Part shown: in pieces, positions 24,738-32,450 of the stretch | Layout of the letters: every line of letters begins with the position of its first letter | How positions within the stretch are numbered: position 1 is the first letter of the stretch | From: Georgenia ruanii | GTDB lineage: Bacteria; Actinomycetota; Actinomycetes; Actinomycetales; Actinomycetaceae | Reading direction: 5' to 3' | NCBI RefSeq assembly: GCF_009193175.1 | Contig: NZ_VUKE01000011.1 | Span: forward strand, 104,495-168,494 | DNA length: 64,000 nucleotides | Made by a program: the position numbers and the translations under genes | The notes under the pieces: model-generated | Told to the model about the DNA's origin: nothing | The model's input: the letters and a program-made list of their open reading frames with translations, nothing else | The model's database searches: none

Positions 24738-26357
24738 TCAGCCTCGGCCGGCGAGCGCGCTGAGGGCGAAGTCGTGGAACTTGATGGGCCCGCGCGCGAC
24801 GAAGTCGTGCGCCTCCACCCGGATGCGGTCGTCGAACAGGTGAACACGCAACCCCGTCGACTGATCGCCGTCGACCCGCGCGGTGTCCACGTCGCCGTCG
24901 GGGACGTAGGCGTTGAGCACGGCCCCGGTGTTGACCACCGGGAAGCCGGCGGGGTTCTTCGGATCGGCGACGCGGTAGGTGCCCCACCAGTCGTTGAGGT
25001 TGAGGTCGTCGTGGGTGTGACCGGTAAACATGAGGATGTTGGTGTACTTCCCGACGACGGCGTTGAACGCGTCGATGTCCTCGTAGTTGTTCTGCTCCCA
25101 CGAGCTGTGCGTCTGGGACACGGTGTACGGCAGCGGGAAGTGGTTGAAGAGCAGCACGACCTGACCCTTGTTGCGCCAGTGGGCGAGGCGCCCGTCCAGC
25201 CAGGCGAGCTGCGCGTCGGAGAAGTTGTTGTAGGGCTCGCGGCCCTCGCGCTCGCGGTCGCCGAAGTACTCGGTGCCGACGACGATCAGCGGCACGCCGT
25301 CGACCACGCGCTCGAAGTACGGCGTGGACTCGCCGGCGACCTTCAGGTAGCGCGCCAGGTAGACGTCGGAGCCTTCGGCGCCGAGCATCTCGTGGTTCCC
25401 CACGGTCAGCAGGACGTTGCCGGAGCGGTGCGGGTTGCCCGCCAGGGCGGCCGCGAGCGCGTCGTAGTGGGCCTGCAGGCCCAGCTCGACGGCGTCACCG
25501 TTGATGACCAGCGCGCCGGCCTGGAGAGTCATGGCGTTGAGCTGCTCGACGACCCGGTCGTAGCGATCGTGAGAGTCCGACACGTGGATGTCCGAGACGA
25601 CGTCGATGGTGACCAGCGGCGCGCTGTCGGCCGGGAGCGCGGGCAGCGGCACGCGGACCTCGATGTTGTCGATGGCCCACCACCGGTCGTTGTGGCCGTT
25701 GCGGTACTCCCAGGAGAACCGCACGCTGGAGGCGCCGGCGGGCACCTGCACACGGAGCTGCTCGTGGCTGGAGTACTTGTCGGCCCGGTAGACCACGAGG
25801 TCCTGGGCGGCGCCGCCGTCGAAGGACGCCGTCACGGCCGCGGACTGCTCGGGACGTCCCTGCCGATAGTGGGAGTCGAACGCCAGCTCGATCTCGTCCT
25901 CGCCGCGCAGGCTGATCTTCGGCGTCGTCAGGGAGGCGTTGAGGGTGTCCGCGCTCTCCTGGTCGAGGCGGTGGTGCTCGCTCTCGATGACGGCGAAGGT
26001 CCCGAAGCCGCCGGTGAAGTAGTGGCGCTGGTCGGTGCCCGCCGCCCAGGTCCAGTCCCGCACGCCGGTGAACGTCCAGCCCGCCCAGCGTCCCTCCCCC
26101 GTGCGGAATCCGTGGGCCTCGGTGGTCCATCCCTTCGGCGCCTCGTGGGTGTACCCGGTGGGACGGACGACGTCGTCGAAGGACTCGCTGAAGAGCACGC
26201 CGGCCTTGGGGCCGCGGCCCCGGCCGCCCCTCGGCGCCGCGGCAGCGGTGCCACCGAGGCCCACCGACCCCAGGGCGGTCGCCGCCGCCAGCGCGCCGAC
26301 GGACAGGACCGCGCGGCGGGATGTGCCGGTGGGGGTGGTCTGGTGCTGGCCGTTCAT
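24738..26357 (-). CDS. Tat-exported metallophosphoesterase
   Basis: The 539-residue protein begins with a twin-arginine signal (TSRRAVLSVGALAAATALG) and is likely folded before export. The next ~220 residues are a carbohydrate-binding-like beta domain. The calcineurin-type phosphoesterase follows with the metal motifs SDIHVSD, INGDAVE, GNHEM, NHFPLP and GHTHDD, all intact. It probably hydrolyses a phosphodiester or phosphomonoester outside the cell. ATG 26357 has AAGGAG 5 nt upstream. It is transcribed in the same direction as the ribose operon, whose broken last gene ends just before its leader. Confidence 0.92.
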   Translation of the reverse strand: MNGQHQTTPTGTSRRAVLSVGALAAATALGSVGLGGTAAAAPRGGRGRGPKAGVLFSESFDDVVRPTGYTHEAPKGWTTEAHGFRTGEGRWAGWTFTGVRDWTWAAGTDQRHYFTGGFGTFAVIESEHHRLDQESADTLNASLTTPKISLRGEDEIELAFDSHYRQGRPEQSAAVTASFDGGAAQDLVVYRADKYSSHEQLRVQVPAGASSVRFSWEYRNGHNDRWWAIDNIEVRVPLPALPADSAPLVTIDVVSDIHVSDSHDRYDRVVEQLNAMTLQAGALVINGDAVELGLQAHYDALAAALAGNPHRSGNVLLTVGNHEMLGAEGSDVYLARYLKVAGESTPYFERVVDGVPLIVVGTEYFGDREREGREPYNNFSDAQLAWLDGRLAHWRNKGQVVLLFNHFPLPYTVSQTHSSWEQNNYEDIDAFNAVVGKYTNILMFTGHTHDDLNLNDWWGTYRVADPKNPAGFPVVNTGAVLNAYVPDGDVDTARVDGDQSTGLRVHLFDDRIRVEAHDFVARGPIKFHDFALSALAGRG

Positions 26358-26451
26358 GGCTCTCCTTCGTCTCGCTGAGCTCGCCTGACCGTAGGCGGCC
26401 GCGATGACTGGGCCATGAAGCGGGAGTGTCGCGTCCATTAATGGTGGGGGC

Positions 26452-26553
26452 AGGGCGGGGCAGCCCGCAGTCGCCGACCACGACGAGGTCGGTGTGCCCC
26501 AGCCGGGCCAGCGCGGCGGCGAGGTCGGCGTTGAGGATGCCAGCCCTCTTCAC
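26452..26553 (-). pseudogene. rbsD: Truncated D-ribose pyranase
   Basis: From GTG 26553, which overlaps the rbsK stop as GTGA, the frame encodes the RbsD N-terminus: KRAGILNADLAAALARLGHT, then DLVVVGDCGLPRP. This includes the conserved catalytic His in LGHTD. Homology ends after about 32 of ~130 residues, at about 26455. The remaining frame runs into the leader of the phosphoesterase gene with no RbsD character. It was the last gene of the ribose operon and is now a remnant, made by deletion or by insertion of the downstream gene. Pyranase activity must be absent or supplied elsewhere. Confidence 0.8.
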
Positions 26554-27458
26554 CGCACCTCCTCCCGCGCCGGGTAGGCGGCCTGGGCGCCACGACGGCC
26601 CACCGCGACGCCGGCGACGTCGGTGGCCAGCTCGACGGCGGCGCGCAGGTCGCGCCCGTCCGCCAGCTCCACCGCGAGCGCACCGACGAACGCGTCGCCC
26701 GCGCCGGTGGTGTCCACCGCGGTGACCTTCCGGGCGGGCACGTGGCCGGGCTCGGCGCCGCGCGCGGCCAGCACCGCCCCGTCGGCCCCCAGCGTGAGGA
26801 CCACCGACCGCGGCCCGAGGTCGAGCAGCGCCACCGCGGTGGCCGCGGCGCCGCCCGGCTCGGCGGCCTGTGCCGGGACGCCGCCGAGCAGGAACGCCGC
26901 CTCGGACTCGTTGACCACCAGCGCGTCGGCGGCGGCGAGCACCTCCGGCGGCAGCGCGGCGGCCGGCGCGGCGTTGAGGATGACCCGGGCCCCGGCCGCG
27001 TGCGCCGTCGTCGCCGCGTGCGCCACCGTGGCGAGCGGGATCTCGAGCTGGAGGACCACGACGGCGGCGCCCGCCCACGCCGCCCGGCTCTCCTCCAGCA
27101 GCTCCACGGTGACCCGCCGGTTGGCCGAGGGCGAGACGATGATGGAGTTCTCGCCGTCTGGCGTGAGCAGGATGATGGCGTTGCCGCTGGCCCCGGGCAC
27201 GGTGCGCAGGTGGGTGACGTCCACGCCGGCGTCGGCCAGGGAACGGCGCAGCAGCTCGCCGTAGCCGTCGTCGCCGACGCAGCCGACGAAGGCGACGTCG
27301 CCGCCGAGCCGGCCGGCCGCGACCGCCTGGTTCGCGCCCTTGCCGCCGGCGGTGACGACGACGTCGGAGCCGAGCACGGTCTCCCCCGCCCCCGGCCGGT
27401 GGTCGATGTCGAGGACGAGGTCGGCGTTGGCCGAGCCGATGACGACGATCCTGGGCAC
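26550..27458 (-). CDS. rbsK: Ribokinase
   Basis: The 302-residue protein phosphorylates D-ribose to ribose-5-phosphate. It has the PfkB-family N-terminal motif (AGGKGANQAVAAGRLG) and the C-terminal signature with the catalytic base (VDTTGAGDAFVGALAV). Length and motifs are normal for RbsK. It follows rbsB on the same strand after 71 bp, in an ABC transporter operon. Its stop codon overlaps the start of a truncated rbsD. The gene appears intact. Confidence 0.93.
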   Translation of the reverse strand: MPRIVVIGSANADLVLDIDHRPGAGETVLGSDVVVTAGGKGANQAVAAGRLGGDVAFVGCVGDDGYGELLRRSLADAGVDVTHLRTVPGASGNAIILLTPDGENSIIVSPSANRRVTVELLEESRAAWAGAAVVVLQLEIPLATVAHAATTAHAAGARVILNAAPAAALPPEVLAAADALVVNESEAAFLLGGVPAQAAEPGGAAATAVALLDLGPRSVVLTLGADGAVLAARGAEPGHVPARKVTAVDTTGAGDAFVGALAVELADGRDLRAAVELATDVAGVAVGRRGAQAAYPAREEVR

Positions 27459-27529
27459 CCGTACCTCCCTCTCGAGACGTCACATGCTCGCCGAGACCTC
27501 CCGCCTCGGCGCCGGACCCGCCCGGCGGA

Positions 27530-28561
27530 TCACTTGCTCGGCGAGGCCGACGGCGACATGCTCGGCGTGGCCGAGCCGCTCGGCGGCGCGCTGCCCGCGC
27601 CCCCGGACAGCGACTCCTTGGTCATCACGACCACCGGCACGGAGATGGTCTTGTCCACCCCCTCGCCCTTGATGAGCTTGACCGCGGAGTCGATCGCCGT
27701 CTTGCCGAGCTCCTCGGGCTGCTGGGCGATCGAGGCGTACATCGTCCCGCCCTTGATGGCGTTCTGGGCGTCCGGGGTGCCGTCGAAGCCGACGACGTAG
27801 ACGCTCTTGCCGGCCCGGTCGCCGAGCGCCTGGACCGCGCCGAGCGCCATCTCGTCGTTCTGGGCGAAGACGCCGGTGACATCGGGGTGGGCCTGCATGA
27901 GGTTGGTGGTCACGTCCAGGCCCTTGGTGCGGTCGAAGTCGGCCGGCTGGGTGGCCACCACCTCGATGTTCGGGTACTTCTTGATGGCCTCGTCGAAGCC
28001 CTGCCCGCGCTCGCGGGAGGCGGAGGTGCCCGCCACGCCCTGCAGGACGATGATCTTGCCCTTTTCGCCGATGGCCTTGGCGAGCTGGTCGGCGGCCATC
28101 CGGCCGCCGTCGACGTTGTCGGAGGCGATGAAGGAGCTGACGTCCGCGCCGTTGACGGCGCGGTCCACGGCCACCACCGGGATCTTGGCGCCGACCAGCG
28201 GGGCGATCATGGGCCCGGCAGCGTCGGAGTCCACCGGGTTGATGATCACGGCGTTGAGCTGCTGAGTCTGGAAGTTCTGGATCTGGTTGGCCTGTTGGGT
28301 AGCGTCGTCGCGGGCGTCGGTGACCGTGAGCTTGACGCCGGCGGCGTCCGCCTCCTTCTGCGCGCCGTCGCGCAGGGAGACGAAGAACGGGTTGTTCAGG
28401 GTGGACAGGGCCAGGCCGACGCTCTGCCCGCCCGAGGTCGCGGCCGTGCCGCCGGTGTTCGCGTTGGTGTTGGGGTTGCCGGAGTTCTGGTTGCCGCACG
28501 CGGCCAGGGCGAGCGCGGCCGCCGCCCCGAGGGCGGCGATCTGGGCGAGGGGCTTGCGCAT
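27530..28561 (-). CDS. rbsB: Ribose ABC transporter substrate-binding lipoprotein
   Basis: The 343-residue protein has a lipoprotein signal ending LALAAC (Cys22) and a Ser/Asn/Thr-rich linker, then a periplasmic-binding-protein-like fold of the RbsB group (VGLALSTLNNPFFVSLRDGAQKEA, DARDDATQQANQIQNFQTQQ, NPVDSDAAGP, VGFDGTPDAQNAIKGG). It would capture ribose or a related sugar at the cell surface and deliver it to the RbsAC permease. The start is ATG 28561 with AAAGGAAC upstream; the frame is open one codon further to a GTG. The C-terminal ~25 residues are a Ser/Pro tail not usual in the family. Confidence 0.92.
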   Translation of the reverse strand: MRKPLAQIAALGAAAALALAACGNQNSGNPNTNANTGGTAATSGGQSVGLALSTLNNPFFVSLRDGAQKEADAAGVKLTVTDARDDATQQANQIQNFQTQQLNAVIINPVDSDAAGPMIAPLVGAKIPVVAVDRAVNGADVSSFIASDNVDGGRMAADQLAKAIGEKGKIIVLQGVAGTSASRERGQGFDEAIKKYPNIEVVATQPADFDRTKGLDVTTNLMQAHPDVTGVFAQNDEMALGAVQALGDRAGKSVYVVGFDGTPDAQNAIKGGTMYASIAQQPEELGKTAIDSAVKLIKGEGVDKTISVPVVVMTKESLSGGAGSAPPSGSATPSMSPSASPSK

Positions 28562-28618
28562 CACGGTCGTTCCTTTCGTCGGGCCGGGCCGTTCCGGCCG
28601 GTGACGTTCCCGCCGTCG

Positions 28619-29596
28619 TCAGGCGCGGCGACGGCGGAGGGTGTCGGTCAGCACGGCGAGCGCGATGACCACGCCGATGGCGACCTGCTGCCAGAAGGAG
28701 GAGACGTTGAGGAGGTTCAGGCCGTTGCGGATCACGGCCAGCACGAGGGCGCCGACGAATGTGCCGAACGCCCGGCCCTGCCCGCCGGCGAGGCTGGCGC
28801 CGCCGATGACGACGGCGGCGATGGAGTCCAGCTCGTAGCCGGTGGCGGCCTGGGGCTGGCCGGAGGCGAGCCGGCCGGCCAGCACCAGCCCGGCGACGGC
28901 GGAGTAGAAGCCCGCCAGGGAGAAGATGATCAGCTGCTGACGCCGCACGTTGATGCCGGAGAGGCGCGCCGCCTCCTCGTTCCCGCCGATGGCGTACATC
29001 GCCCGGCCCGGGTAGGTGCGGTTGAGGATGAACCCCGCCAGCAGCCCGAAGACCGCCATGATGACCACCGGCACCGGCAGCCACCCGCCGATGGTCTGCC
29101 CGAGCGCGGCGACGGCGGGGGGCTGGTTCAGCGGCACCCCGCCGGAGAGCACGAGGGCGAGGCCGCGGGCGATGGAGAGCATCGCCAGTGTCGCGATGAA
29201 CGCCGGCAGCCGGCCGTAGGCCACCAGCACGCCGCTGACCAGCCCGCAGGCGACGCCGGTGAGCACGCCCAGGAGGATCGCGAGCGCGGGGGGCACGCCC
29301 ATGGTGCTGGCCGTGTACCCGGTGACGATGCCACCCAGCGCCGCCACGGAGCCCACCGACAGGTCGATGCCGGCCGAGACGATGACGAACGTCTGCCCGA
29401 AGGCCAGGATCGCGACGACGGCGGCCTGCACGCCGATGTTGAGCAGGTTCTGCGGGCTGAGGAACACCGGGCTGAGGAACGCCAGCACGACGCCGAGCAG
29501 CACGAGGGCGACCAGGGTGCCGTTCTGGCCGAGCAGCCCCTGGGCGCGGGCGCCGAGGGCGCCGGCGCGCGGGCGGGCGGCGGTCTCAGTGGACAC
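28619..29596 (-). CDS. rbsC: Ribose ABC transporter permease
   Basis: The 325-residue integral membrane protein has about nine hydrophobic segments and the BPD_transp_2 pattern, with GIDLSVGSVAALGGIVTG, AIGGNEEAARLSGINV and VIGGASLAGGQGRAFGTFVGALVLAVIRNGLNLL. It forms the sugar channel with RbsA. The start at GTG 29596 overlaps the rbsA stop by 11 bp, so the two are translationally coupled. The gene is complete. Confidence 0.93.
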   Translation of the reverse strand: MSTETAARPRAGALGARAQGLLGQNGTLVALVLLGVVLAFLSPVFLSPQNLLNIGVQAAVVAILAFGQTFVIVSAGIDLSVGSVAALGGIVTGYTASTMGVPPALAILLGVLTGVACGLVSGVLVAYGRLPAFIATLAMLSIARGLALVLSGGVPLNQPPAVAALGQTIGGWLPVPVVIMAVFGLLAGFILNRTYPGRAMYAIGGNEEAARLSGINVRRQQLIIFSLAGFYSAVAGLVLAGRLASGQPQAATGYELDSIAAVVIGGASLAGGQGRAFGTFVGALVLAVIRNGLNLLNVSSFWQQVAIGVVIALAVLTDTLRRRRA

Positions 29597-31148
29597 GGGT
29601 GGACTCCACCTCCTGCACGGCCAGCGCCATGACGGCGTCCTGGGTGGCCTCGGCGTGGGCGAGCTCGCCGACGAGGCGGCCCTGGGCCATCACGAGGATC
29701 CGGTCGCAGATGCCGAGGACCTCGGGCAGCTCGGAGGAGACCATGAGCACCCCGCGGCCGGCGGCGGTGAGCTTGTTGATGAGCTGGTAGATCTCCACCT
29801 TGGCACCGACATCGACGCCGCGGGTGGGCTCGTCGAGCAGCAGGACGGCCGGGTCGGCCGCCAGCCACTTGCCCATGACCACCTTCTGCTGGTTGCCGCC
29901 GGAGAGGTTGCGCACCGGCGCGGCGATGGAGGGGGTGCGGATGCCCAGGTCGCGCACGGCACGGGTGGCGACGTCGCGCAGCCGGCCGAGGTCGACCACG
30001 CCGCCGCGGGTGGCCCGGCGCAGCTGGACGAGGGCGAGGTTCTCCCCCACCGTGGCGCCGAGCACCAGGCCCTGCGTCTTGCGGTCCTCGGGCACCAGGC
30101 CCAGGCCGGCGGCGATCGAGGCACGGACGTCGTGGCGGGGCAGCTCCGCGCCCCGCACCCGCACGCTGCCCGCGGCGTAGGGGTCGGCGCCGAAGACCGC
30201 GCGCAGCACCTCGGTCCGGCCCGCGCCGACCAGGCCGGCGAGGCCGACGACCTCCCCGGCGTGCACGGCCAGGCTGACGTCCTCGAACACGCCCGGGCGG
30301 GTGAGGCGCTCGACGGCGAGCAGCTCCTCGGCCACCGGGGTGCGCTCGCGGGGGTACTGCTGGGCGATGGAGCGGCCCACCATCATCCGCACGAGCTCGT
30401 CGGTGCTGGTGGTGGCCGGGACGGTGCCCACCGAGCGGCCGTCGCGCAGCACGGTGACCCGGTCGCCGATGCGGCGGATCTCCTCGAGGTGGTGGGAGAT
30501 GAAGATCTGGCCCACGCCGCGCTCGCGCAGCTCGGCCATGAGGCGCAGCAGGCGGTCGACCTCGACGTCGGTCAGGGCCGCCGTCGGCTCGTCGAGGATG
30601 AGCACGCGGGCGTCCAGGCTCAGCGCCTTGGCGATCTCGACGAGCTGCTGACGGGCCACGCCGAGGCGCCCGACGGGGGTGCGCGGGTCGAGGGTGAGCC
30701 CGACCCGTCCGAGGGCCTCGCGGGCCAGGGCGTTCATGCGCCGCGTGTCCACGACGCCGAGGCGGCGCGGCTGGCGGCCGAGCATGACGTTCTCGGCCAC
30801 GCTCAGCTGCGGGACGAGGTTGAACTCCTGGTAGATCGTGGCGATGCCGAGCGCCTCGGCCGCGGCGGTGGTGGGCAGGTGCACGCGCGTGCCGTCGACG
30901 ACGATCTCCCCGGCGTCGGGCTGGTACACCCCGGCCAGGCACTTGATGAGCGTGGACTTGCCCGCGCCGTTCTCGCCGAGGAGCACGTGCACCTCGCCGG
31001 CGTGCAGGTCGAAGGAGATCCCGTCGAGGGCGACGACGCCCGGGAAGCGCTTGCCCAGGCCCTCGACGCGGAGCAGCTCGGGGCCTCGCGGGTGGGTGGC
31101 GTCGTGCGGTTCCTGGCTCGCCGCGGTGCGCGCTTCGTCGTCGCTCAT
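29586..31148 (-). CDS. rbsA: Ribose ABC transporter ATP-binding protein
   Basis: The 520-residue protein has two fused ATP-binding modules, typical of sugar ABC transporters. Module 1 has Walker A GENGAGKS, a degenerate signature (LGVARQQLVEIAKAL) and Walker B ILDEPTAAL. Module 2 has a degenerate Walker A (GLVGAGRT), signature LSGGNQQKV and Walker B LLLDEPTRGVD. This asymmetry is normal for RbsA-like proteins. It powers sugar import with RbsB and RbsC. It is the first gene of the operon, after 442 bp of intergenic DNA containing a structured repeat region; no LacI-type regulator is adjacent. Confidence 0.94.
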   Translation of the reverse strand: MSDDEARTAASQEPHDATHPRGPELLRVEGLGKRFPGVVALDGISFDLHAGEVHVLLGENGAGKSTLIKCLAGVYQPDAGEIVVDGTRVHLPTTAAAEALGIATIYQEFNLVPQLSVAENVMLGRQPRRLGVVDTRRMNALAREALGRVGLTLDPRTPVGRLGVARQQLVEIAKALSLDARVLILDEPTAALTDVEVDRLLRLMAELRERGVGQIFISHHLEEIRRIGDRVTVLRDGRSVGTVPATTSTDELVRMMVGRSIAQQYPRERTPVAEELLAVERLTRPGVFEDVSLAVHAGEVVGLAGLVGAGRTEVLRAVFGADPYAAGSVRVRGAELPRHDVRASIAAGLGLVPEDRKTQGLVLGATVGENLALVQLRRATRGGVVDLGRLRDVATRAVRDLGIRTPSIAAPVRNLSGGNQQKVVMGKWLAADPAVLLLDEPTRGVDVGAKVEIYQLINKLTAAGRGVLMVSSELPEVLGICDRILVMAQGRLVGELAHAEATQDAVMALAVQEVESTRVH

Positions 31149-31590
31149 CGGCGCCCCCCGCGCAGGCCGGTGGTGCGCGCGACACCGCGGGGGAAGCCCC
31201 CGTCGCCCTGCCCGCCGGTCATCGCCGCCATCGACGTCCGCCCCACGCCGTCATGGATCGATTGCCGCGAGTGTGGCCCCGGCGGTGAGGGAGGGCAAAC
31301 GGGACCCGCAACCCGCGCAAAACGCGCCACAAACTCTCCGCGCGAGGTGATTGCAGAGGCGGATGAGCGCCTCCCGGGGCGACTTGCAGCCCCCTCCGTT
31401 GCGACTTTGTGGCGCGTTTCGCCCAAGCCGCCCAGATCTCCGCACCCCGAGCGTCACCGAGAGCCCCGGCCGGTCGGCATTCTGGCGCAGACCAGCCGCT
31501 GCGGGTGCGCACCGGCCGGGGTGCGGCCACGCTGGGGGCAGGAGCGCGCGCGGGCGCGCCCGCGCGTCACCGGCAGGAGGGACAACCGCG
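31149..31590. other. Intergenic region between rbsA and ChaB/Rho-N gene
   Basis: No protein gene is supported. The region is divergent between rbsA and the 31591 gene. It contains a long inverted repeat closing two smaller ones at 31317-31422, listed separately, and the promoter regions of both flanking genes are expected here. The frames present are Arg/Pro-rich and look like random high-GC open frames. Confidence 0.6.
31317..31422. repeat. Compound inverted repeat, possible structured RNA or operator array
   Basis: The outer arms (31317-31333 and 31406-31422) are complementary at 16 of 17 positions; the core is AAACGCGCCACAAA and its complement. Inside are GAGGCG/CGCCTC (31356-31373) and GGGGC/GCCCC (31376-31393). 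This could fold into a closed multi-branch hairpin on either strand, upstream of rbsA and the ChaB/Rho-N gene. Confidence 0.55.
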
Positions 31591-32007
31591 ATGCCCAAGA
31601 CGAACAAGGACGGCTCGGCCAAGAAGAGCGAACTGCCCAGCACCCTGAAGAAGTCGCCCGCGAAGGCCCAGCGCACCTTCGCCAAGGCGCACGACTCCGC
31701 CGCCGAGAGCTACGGCGAGGGCGAGCGCGCCAACCGCACCGCCTACTCCGCGCTCAAGCACTCCTACGAGAAGGTCGGCGACCACTGGGAGGCCAAGGAC
31801 GAGAAGGGCCCGTCGGACAAGAAGGCCGCCGGCACCCGCGGGTCGAAGGGCGAGACGAAGGGCGGTGTGGACGCCAACGCGTCGAAGTCCCACCTGTACG
31901 ACGTCGCCAAGAAGCTCGACATCCCGGGCCGGTCCTCGATGAGCAAGGACCAGCTGGTCGACGCCATCGAGAAGGCCAACGCCAAGGAGACGCGCAAGAA
32001 GCGCTGA
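31591..32007 (+). CDS. ChaB/Rho-N-domain protein
   Basis: The 138-residue, highly charged Lys-rich protein has an N-terminal ChaB-like region (KKSELPSTLKKSPAKAQRTFAKAHDSAAES, then GEGERANRTAYSALKHSYEKVGDHWEAK) and a C-terminal Rho-N/SAP-like helix-extended-loop-helix (SHLYDVAKKLDIPGRSSMSKDQLVDAIEKAN). Such proteins are predicted to bind nucleic acid; ChaB itself was named for cation-transport regulation. ATG 31591 has a strong GGCAGGAGGGA ribosome binding site, so it may be well expressed. No partner is evident in the neighbourhood. Confidence 0.88.
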   Translation: MPKTNKDGSAKKSELPSTLKKSPAKAQRTFAKAHDSAAESYGEGERANRTAYSALKHSYEKVGDHWEAKDEKGPSDKKAAGTRGSKGETKGGVDANASKSHLYDVAKKLDIPGRSSMSKDQLVDAIEKANAKETRKKR

Positions 32008-32450
32008 CGTCTCCGCGCGGAGGAAGCGTCCGGTCTCTGTGCCGTGAGCTCGCCGGCGCAACCACTGCGCAGACCGGCGCGGCCGGCGCGCGCGGCGTGG
32101 CCCGATGGGGAGAAGTCCCCATGGCAGCGACAGCGCGCAACACCCTGGGACGAGCTCGTGACCACGCCCCGCACGGCACCCGGCACGGGCCGCTCAGGGA
32201 CGGTCAGAAGCGGCGTTCTCCTACGGATTCCGGGCCTCCCGAGCCCCTGAACGGAACCCCGGGGACGAGCCCTTCCCGGCCTTACCCTCCACACCCTCCA
32301 CGTTGCCGACATCACCCGCGACGCCGTTCAAGTTGCGGCTCCGGCCACCTGCCGCATAATCCGTCCGTTTTCTTTCTCGATCCGTCCGGTACGGTCACGG
32401 CCGAACGGGGAGGCACCGGGGGCGTGCACCCGTGAGGAGACGCACCGACC
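32008..32450. other. Intergenic region upstream of degraded GH2 gene
   Basis: No protein or RNA gene is supported. A stretch of relatively AT-rich DNA at 32330-32400 contains a possible promoter (listed). The end at 32412-32450 matches, with mismatches, the leader of the intact GH2 gene at 35042-35076, including a GCACCGGGGGCGTGC segment and an AGGAG, which shows the duplication includes the leader. Confidence 0.6.
32333..32360 (+). promoter_or_regulatory. Candidate sigma-70 promoter
   Basis: TTGCGG (32333-32338) and CATAAT (32355-32360) are separated by 16 bp, resembling -35 and -10 elements, 91 bp upstream of GTG 32451. The local sequence is AT-richer than its surroundings. Confidence 0.4.

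Noticed and set aside
24735..26378. 547-codon frame opposite the metallophosphoesterase
   Set aside because: Low-complexity Gly/Arg/Val translation without motifs; the minus-strand gene has Tat signal and all metal motifs.
29259..32435. 1058-codon plus-strand frame crossing the ribose operon and the Rho-N gene region
   Set aside because: It has no family resemblance and runs antisense through three well-supported genes; only the separate frame from 31591 is a real gene.
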